A program made the position numbers and the translations under genes. Below are positions 31,517 through 35,703 of a stretch of 35,703 bases of DNA, in pieces. Numbering within the stretch: position 1 is the stretch's first letter; every line of letters starts with the position of its first letter. The notes under the pieces were generated by a model. That model saw only the letters and a list, made by a program, of their open reading frames with translations, was not told where the DNA came from and searched no databases. Source of the stretch: an uncultured Sphingomonas sp. (GTDB lineage: Bacteria > Pseudomonadota > Alphaproteobacteria > Sphingomonadales > Sphingomonadaceae); assembly GCA_913776255.1 (NCBI GenBank), contig CAJYLV010000054.1:1-35703 (forward strand), in the 5' to 3' direction.

Positions 31517-32746
31517 TCACCCCTCCCGCAAGTGCCGTTCTTCCTCGTACATGTAATCGCGCGTCAGCGGCAGCGCGAGGCGGTCGCGGCTGAACTGGAT
31601 CTGGTAATTGACCAGCGGCCCGTTGGTGAACGACACGATCGCCCCGGCCAGATAATAGGTCCACATCCGGAAGAAGCGCTCGTCGTACAGCGCGACGATC
31701 TGGTCGTGCGCCGCCACCGTCCGCTGGTACCAGTCGCGCAGCGTCATCGCATAATGCATCCGCAGCACCTCGATGTCGGTGACGAACCAGCGGATATATT
31801 CGTTCGCCTTCAGCACCTCCGAAAGCGCCGGGATGTAGCCGCCGGGGAAGATATACTTGTCCGTGAACTTGTCGGTGAAGTTCGGCCCGTCGCCGCGCCC
31901 GATCGTGTGCAGCAGCATCACGCCGTCGGGCGTCAGCAGGTCGCGGCACTTGTTGAGATAGGTGCGGAAATTGCGCACCCCGACATGCTCGAACATCCCG
32001 ACCGACACGATCCGGTCGAATGGCCCCTCCAGCGCGCGATAATCGATCAGCTCGAACCGCACCTTGTCGGCGACCCCCGCCTCCTCCGCACGGCGCTTCG
32101 CGACCTTCAACTGCTCTTCAGACAGGGTGATCCCCAGTACCTCGGCGCCGGTCTTCGCATGGATATACAGCGCCATCCCGCCCCAGCCGCAGCCGATGTC
32201 GAGCACGCGCATCCCCGGGCGGATCGCCAGCTTGGCGACGATATGCGCCTTCTTGTCGGCCTGCGCCTGTTCCAGCGGATTGGCCGGATCGGTGTAATAA
32301 GCGCAGCTGTACTGCTTATCGACGTCGAGGAAGAGGTCGTAGAGCCGGTCGGACAAATCGTAATGGTGCGCGACGTTGCGCTTCGAGGCGATCGCCTTGT
32401 TCGCGGTCAGGAAGCGATGGCGGATCTGCCCGCCAAGTCGCCGCAGCGGGCTGGCGGATAGCTTGTTGCTGCCATTCTCCCAGCGGCTGTTGCTGGTGGC
32501 GAGCATCAGCAGGTCGAGGATATCGCCCTCCTCGACGATCAGCCGCCCATCCATGAACGCCTCGGCGACGCCCAGCGCGGGGTCGGCGGCGATCTCGCGA
32601 TAGACCTTGGTATCGGTGATGCGGAACGACACCGGCTTCAGCGCGGGATCGTCCTGCCCGAAGGTCGCGACCGATCCGTCGGGCTTGGTGAGGGTGAGGC
32701 GACCGCGCTGGATCGCGCGGCGGAGGAAAACGTCGATCAATGCCAT
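31517..32746 (-). CDS. Cyclopropane-fatty-acyl-phospholipid synthase family methyltransferase
   Basis: A 409-residue SAM-dependent methyltransferase of the Cfa family, which modifies unsaturated acyl chains of membrane phospholipids. Seen: N-terminal lipid-recognition domain, the YDLSDRLYDLFLDVDKQYSCAYYTDP block (129-154), SAM motif I VLDIGCGWGGMALYIH (181-196), and the DRIVSVGMFEHVG and MLLHTIGRG blocks. The C-terminus holds FPGGYIPALSEV and YYLAGAIVSF, common to Cfa proteins. Which acyl product it makes (cyclopropane or another) cannot be told. It is divergent from thrC. Confidence 0.9.
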   Translation of the reverse strand: MALIDVFLRRAIQRGRLTLTKPDGSVATFGQDDPALKPVSFRITDTKVYREIAADPALGVAEAFMDGRLIVEEGDILDLLMLATSNSRWENGSNKLSASPLRRLGGQIRHRFLTANKAIASKRNVAHHYDLSDRLYDLFLDVDKQYSCAYYTDPANPLEQAQADKKAHIVAKLAIRPGMRVLDIGCGWGGMALYIHAKTGAEVLGITLSEEQLKVAKRRAEEAGVADKVRFELIDYRALEGPFDRIVSVGMFEHVGVRNFRTYLNKCRDLLTPDGVMLLHTIGRGDGPNFTDKFTDKYIFPGGYIPALSEVLKANEYIRWFVTDIEVLRMHYAMTLRDWYQRTVAAHDQIVALYDERFFRMWTYYLAGAIVSFTNGPLVNYQIQFSRDRLALPLTRDYMYEEERHLREG

Positions 32747-32829
32747 GGCCGCCTGCTAAACCCGTCGTTGGGCGATACGCAACCGGCGAGGCATTGCGCG
32801 CGGGTAGCGCGGCATCTAGGCAGCCTCCC

Positions 32830-34227
32830 ATGCGCTACGTCAGCACCCGCGGGAACGCGCCCGCGCTCGACTTCGCGGGCGTCACGCTCGCCGGCCTCGC
32901 CTCCGATGGCGGGCTGTACGTGCCCGAAAGCTGGCCGACCCTGTCGCCCGACGAAATCGGCGCGCTCAAGGGCCTGTCCTATGTCGACACCGCGGTGGCG
33001 GTGATGGCGCCGTTCGTCGAGGGCACGCTGACCCGCGCGGAACTGCACGGGCTGTGCGCGACGGCTTACGGCGCGTTCAGCCATGACGCGGTGACCCCGC
33101 TGGTGCAGCTCGATCACGACCAGTGGCTGCTGGAACTGTTCCACGGCCCGACGCTGGCGTTCAAGGACGTCGCGCTGCAATTGCTCGGGCATCTGTTCGA
33201 GCGGTTCCTGAAGGGCACCGACCAGCATCTGACGATCGTCGGCGCGACCAGCGGCGACACCGGCTCGGCGGCGATCGACGCGGTGGCGGGGCGGAGCGGC
33301 GTCGACATCTTCATGCTCCACCCCGAAGGCCGGGTGAGCGAGGTGCAGCGCCGCCAGATGACCACGGTCGGCGCGCCCAACGTCCACAACATCGCGATCC
33401 GCGGCGATTTCGACACCGCGCAGGCGCTGGTGAAGGCGATGTTCAACGACTCGTCCTTCTCGACGCGCTTCCGGCTGTCGGCGGTCAATTCGATCAACTG
33501 GGCGCGGCTGATGACGCAGGTGGTCTATTATTTCTACGCCGCGGTCCGGCTCGGCGCGCCGGCGAAGCCGGTCGCGTTCAGCGTCCCGACCGGCAATTTC
33601 GGCGACGTCTTCGCCGGCTATGTCGCGGCGAAGATGGGGCTGCCGGTCGCGAAGCTGGTGGTGGCGACCAACGTCAACGACATCCTCGCCCGCGCGCTGA
33701 CCAGCGGCGACTATTCCAGCCGCACCGTCGTCCCGACCCCGACGCCGTCGATGGACATTCAGGTGTCGAGCAATTTCGAGCGGTTGCTGTTCGATCTCGG
33801 CGGGCGCGACGGCGCAGCGCTCGCCGAACAGATGCGCAGCTTCGAGGATGCGCGCAGCATCCGGCTGACCAATGCCCAGACGCAAGGCGCCGCGCCGCTG
33901 TTCGTCGGCGAACGCGTCGACACCGAGGAGATGGCGCTGGCGATGCGCCACGCGCACGAGCGCGCCGGACAGATCGTCGACCCGCATACCGCGATCGCGC
34001 TCGCCGCGGCGCAACGCCACGCCGCGCAGGGCGTGCCGATGGTGACGCTGGCGACCGCGCATCCCGCGAAGTTCGGCGACGCGGTCGAGCGCGCGACCGG
34101 CGTCCGTCCGCCGCTGCCGCCGCGCGTCGGCGACCTGTTTGAGCGCGAGGAGCGGTTCGTGACGCTCGACGCCACCTATGAGGCGGTGAGCGGCTATGTG
34201 GCGCAGCACGCGGTGCCGCGCAGCTGA
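32830..34227 (+). CDS. thrC: Threonine synthase
   Basis: A 465-residue PLP enzyme of fold type II that turns O-phosphohomoserine into threonine. Seen: MRYVSTRGNAPALDFAGVTL, FHGPTLAFKDVALQ with the PLP lysine Lys112, and the phosphate-binding loop VGATSGDTGSAAI. The C-terminus ends with ATAHPAKFGDAVE. Length matches the long proteobacterial form. ATG 32830 is the family start; the open frame continues upstream into the Cfa promoter region. The TGA overlaps the methyltransferase ATG (TGATG). Confidence 0.96.
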   Translation: MRYVSTRGNAPALDFAGVTLAGLASDGGLYVPESWPTLSPDEIGALKGLSYVDTAVAVMAPFVEGTLTRAELHGLCATAYGAFSHDAVTPLVQLDHDQWLLELFHGPTLAFKDVALQLLGHLFERFLKGTDQHLTIVGATSGDTGSAAIDAVAGRSGVDIFMLHPEGRVSEVQRRQMTTVGAPNVHNIAIRGDFDTAQALVKAMFNDSSFSTRFRLSAVNSINWARLMTQVVYYFYAAVRLGAPAKPVAFSVPTGNFGDVFAGYVAAKMGLPVAKLVVATNVNDILARALTSGDYSSRTVVPTPTPSMDIQVSSNFERLLFDLGGRDGAALAEQMRSFEDARSIRLTNAQTQGAAPLFVGERVDTEEMALAMRHAHERAGQIVDPHTAIALAAAQRHAAQGVPMVTLATAHPAKFGDAVERATGVRPPLPPRVGDLFEREERFVTLDATYEAVSGYVAQHAVPRS

Positions 34228-35108
34228 TGCAGCTGTCGACTCTCATCGGCGAGCCGTGGGCGGATTACGGGCTGGTCGACTCCGGGCACGGCCGCAAGCT
34301 CGAACGCTACGGCCGCTTCCGCTTCATCCGCCCCGAACCGCAGGCGCTGTGGGCGCCCGCCAACGCCGACTGGCGCGCGCAGGGCGAGTTCGTCCCCGGC
34401 AGCGACGAGGACGGCGGCGGGCAATGGCATTTCGCCGAGCCGGTCCCGCGCGACGGCTGGCCACTGGGATGGAGTGAGGGCGACGCGCGTGTCCGCTTCA
34501 CCGCGCAGACCACGCCGTTCCGCCACCTCGGTTTCTTCCCCGACATGGCGCCGGTCTGGTCGTGGATGCGCGAGCGGATCTCGGGCATGGCGGAGCCGGA
34601 ATGCCTCAACCTATTCGGCTATACCGGGGTCGGCACGCTGGCGCTGTCGGCGGTCGGCGCGAAGATGGTGCATGTCGATGCGTCCAAGAAATCGGTCGAG
34701 GCGGCGCGCGGCAATGCGGCGCTCTCCGGGCTCGCCGAGGCGCCGGTGCGCTGGATCATCGACGACGCCGCCAAGTTCGTCGCGCGCGAGGTGCGGCGAG
34801 GGCGGCGCTATGACGGTATCCTGCTCGACCCGCCCAAATACGGCCGCGGGCCGACCGGCGAGGTGTGGCGGCTGGAGGAGGACCTGCCCGACCTGATCGC
34901 CGACTGCCGCCGGCTGCTCGACGCCGAGTCGCGTTACCTGTTCCTCACCGTCTATGCCGTGCGCATGTCGGCGCTGGCGATCGGCGAGATGCTGCGCCAG
35001 GCCTTCGCCGACCTGCCCGGCACGATCGAGGCGGGCGAGCTGGCGGTGCGCGAGGAAGCGCGCGGGCTGGCGCTGCCGACCGCGATCTGGGCGCGGTGGT
35101 CACGGTAG
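34227..35108 (+). CDS. RlmI-like class I SAM-dependent methyltransferase
   Basis: A 293-residue methyltransferase. Seen: SAM-binding LNLFGYTGVGTLALSAVGA (127-145), Asp151, acid Asp180 (IIDDAAKF), and the catalytic-type motif ILLDPPKYGRGP (198-209), which is the (D/N)PPK form of the RlmI/RlmL group (PF10672) that methylates 23S rRNA. It lacks the N-terminal PUA domain of E. coli RlmI. The rRNA target is inferred from the family only. Translation is coupled with thrC by a TGATG overlap. Confidence 0.86.
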   Translation: MQLSTLIGEPWADYGLVDSGHGRKLERYGRFRFIRPEPQALWAPANADWRAQGEFVPGSDEDGGGQWHFAEPVPRDGWPLGWSEGDARVRFTAQTTPFRHLGFFPDMAPVWSWMRERISGMAEPECLNLFGYTGVGTLALSAVGAKMVHVDASKKSVEAARGNAALSGLAEAPVRWIIDDAAKFVAREVRRGRRYDGILLDPPKYGRGPTGEVWRLEEDLPDLIADCRRLLDAESRYLFLTVYAVRMSALAIGEMLRQAFADLPGTIEAGELAVREEARGLALPTAIWARWSR

Positions 35109-35224
35109 GGTCAAAGCTCGGCGCAGGAGCGACCCCGCTGAGCGGACCGGCGACGGCCACCCGCCTGCGCCCGCATGCCACGAGCGCCGTGCGCCATCTC
35201 GACTGACGGGCGCGACACCTCCCC

Positions 35225-35320
35225 CGTCATCCCCGCGGGGGCGGGAATCCAGACGCGCTGACGGCGCGGCTCCACCACCGGCGCTGTGCGTCTGGAGTCC
35301 CGCCCTCGCGGGAATGACGG
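35225..35320. repeat. Inverted intergenic repeat (GTCATCCCCGCGGGGG type)
   Basis: CGTCATCCCCGCGGGGGCGG, continuing GAATCCAGACGC, faces GCGTCTGGAGTCCCGCCCTC, continuing GCGGGAATGACGG. The arms pair with few mismatches. It follows the methyltransferase gene. The remaining bases of the 420-base gap (35109-35224 and 35321-35457) show no gene; the second part precedes a sigma-54-type promoter and may hold activator sites. Confidence 0.85.
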
Positions 35321-35457
35321 AAAGGGGGCGCGTTCAAAGAACAAGTCCCACCGGACGCTGCCAACCTTTGGCCAATCCCGCCGGATCACGCAGGCGGAAT
35401 CCGCCATCCCACTGACCGCCTCATCAGAGAGCCGCCTATTTCCGCCGTTTTCTCGAC

Positions 35458-35475
35458 TTGGCACGCCTCCTGCAA
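35458..35475 (+). promoter_or_regulatory. Sigma-54-type promoter
   Basis: TTGGCACGCCTCCTGCAA: the -24 box TTGGCAC (35458-35464), and CTGCA with the -12 GC, with exactly ten bases between the GG and GC pairs, which is what RpoN needs. Transcription would start near 35486, ahead of the micro-gene at 35529. Sigma-54 promoters need an activator bound upstream; 35400-35457 is free for it. Confidence 0.68.
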
Positions 35476-35528
35476 AGTGGTTGGCATCGACCGGATGTCC
35501 CGGCCGAGCCCCACCAGGGAGACCCACC

Positions 35529-35639
35529 ATGACCGCTCGTTTCGCCGATCTCGCCCGCCCGCTCGCCACCGTCGCAGCCGCGTTCACCGTCGCCGCGATG
35601 ATGGTCGGCGCCGCCGTCCCCGTCCTGCCGATCGCCTGA
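35529..35639 (+). CDS. Hydrophobic micro-protein, 36 aa
   Basis: MTARFADLARPLATVAAAF, then TVAAMMVGAAVPVLPIA: a short basic start and one hydrophobic segment of about 22 residues with no charged residues, so probably a single-pass inner-membrane peptide or a signal-like leader. The ribosome site AGGGAGA at six-base spacing is strong, and a sigma-54-type promoter lies 54 bases before the start, which together argue for a real gene. Not recognised with certainty; the pattern seems to recur in sphingomonads. Confidence 0.68.
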   Translation: MTARFADLARPLATVAAAFTVAAMMVGAAVPVLPIA

Positions 35640-35653
35640 GCGGAGCCGTGACG

Positions 35654-35703
35654 ATGACCCGCCTGCCCTCGCTGCCGCACGCGCTGCTGCTCACCGCCGC
35701 CAG
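35654..35703 (+). CDS. Truncated gene at the right edge, signal-like start
   Basis: The frame opens at ATG 35654 with GGAG eight bases ahead (GTG 35648 is also in frame) and reads MTRLPSLPHALLLTAA before the window ends. The hydrophobic start suggests an exported or membrane protein in the same transcript as the 36-residue gene, 14 bases downstream. Nothing more can be said. Confidence 0.5.
   Translation, partial: MTRLPSLPHALLLTAA

Noticed and set aside
1..35703. CRISPR arrays, tRNAs and insertion sequences
   Set aside because: Looked for in all gaps. No regularly spaced repeats, cloverleaf with CCA-type end or transposase-like frame was seen.

Overview
The window is GC-rich (by eye well above 65 %) chromosomal DNA from an alphaproteobacterium, most likely a sphingomonad (Sphingomonas or a close relative). 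Several things point there: a hisZ/purA neighbourhood, a serC-serA pair with a structured leader of the kind known upstream of alphaproteobacterial serC, a divK-like regulator back to back with a DUF3572 gene, a TIGR01244 sulfurtransferase next to recQ, and several GC-rich dispersed inverted repeats of the 'GTCAT(C/T)CC ... GG(A/G)ATGAC' type between genes. No tRNA, rRNA, CRISPR array, transposase or integrase was seen.

Layout. 0-6 kb: 5' end of purA (minus), a TlpA-like thioredoxin, a small secreted protein, DUF559-hisZ (coupled), and the serine pathway genes serC-serA with the leader RNA. 6-9.3 kb: a DUF4328 membrane protein, an extensin-like lipoprotein and a LOG-family protein on plus; an unknown gene and the sulfurtransferase gene downstream of recQ on minus. 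9.2-15 kb: recQ, then (plus) a 56-residue lipoprotein gene overlapping a small acetyltransferase gene; then (minus) an M3 peptidase, DUF1328, dps and an unknown 91-residue protein. 15-18.6 kb: rpmG, divK, DUF3572, an HAD protein, RidA and a FemAB-like acyltransferase. 18.6-23.6 kb: a three-gene minus-strand unit (FAD oxidoreductase and two polytopic membrane proteins, one GT-C-like) that looks like cell-surface glycan work. 23.7-27.7 kb: a 799-residue exported protein of unknown function and an OprO/OprP-type porin. 27.8-29.6 kb: a clearly AT-richer insert. 29.6-35.7 kb: argG, an EF-hand protein, a cyclopropane-fatty-acid-synthase-like methyltransferase, thrC with a coupled RlmI-like methyltransferase, and a sigma-54-type promoter in front of a 36-residue hydrophobic peptide gene and a truncated gene at the window edge.

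The most unusual segment is 27.84-29.58 kb. It is AT-rich, has its own promoter and terminator, and holds two genes overlapping by four bases (ATGA): a basic 373-residue protein with an N-terminal NPYHDPRNGQF-type tag and a distinct C-terminal domain, followed by a 133-residue acidic protein. Size, charge, order and coupling are those of a toxin/effector with its immunity protein, with no delivery system nearby. The function is inference; neither protein was recognised with certainty. The second place of interest is the sigma-54-type promoter and micro-gene at the right edge. The rest is mainly core metabolism (purine, serine, histidine, arginine and threonine synthesis), DNA repair and envelope genes.
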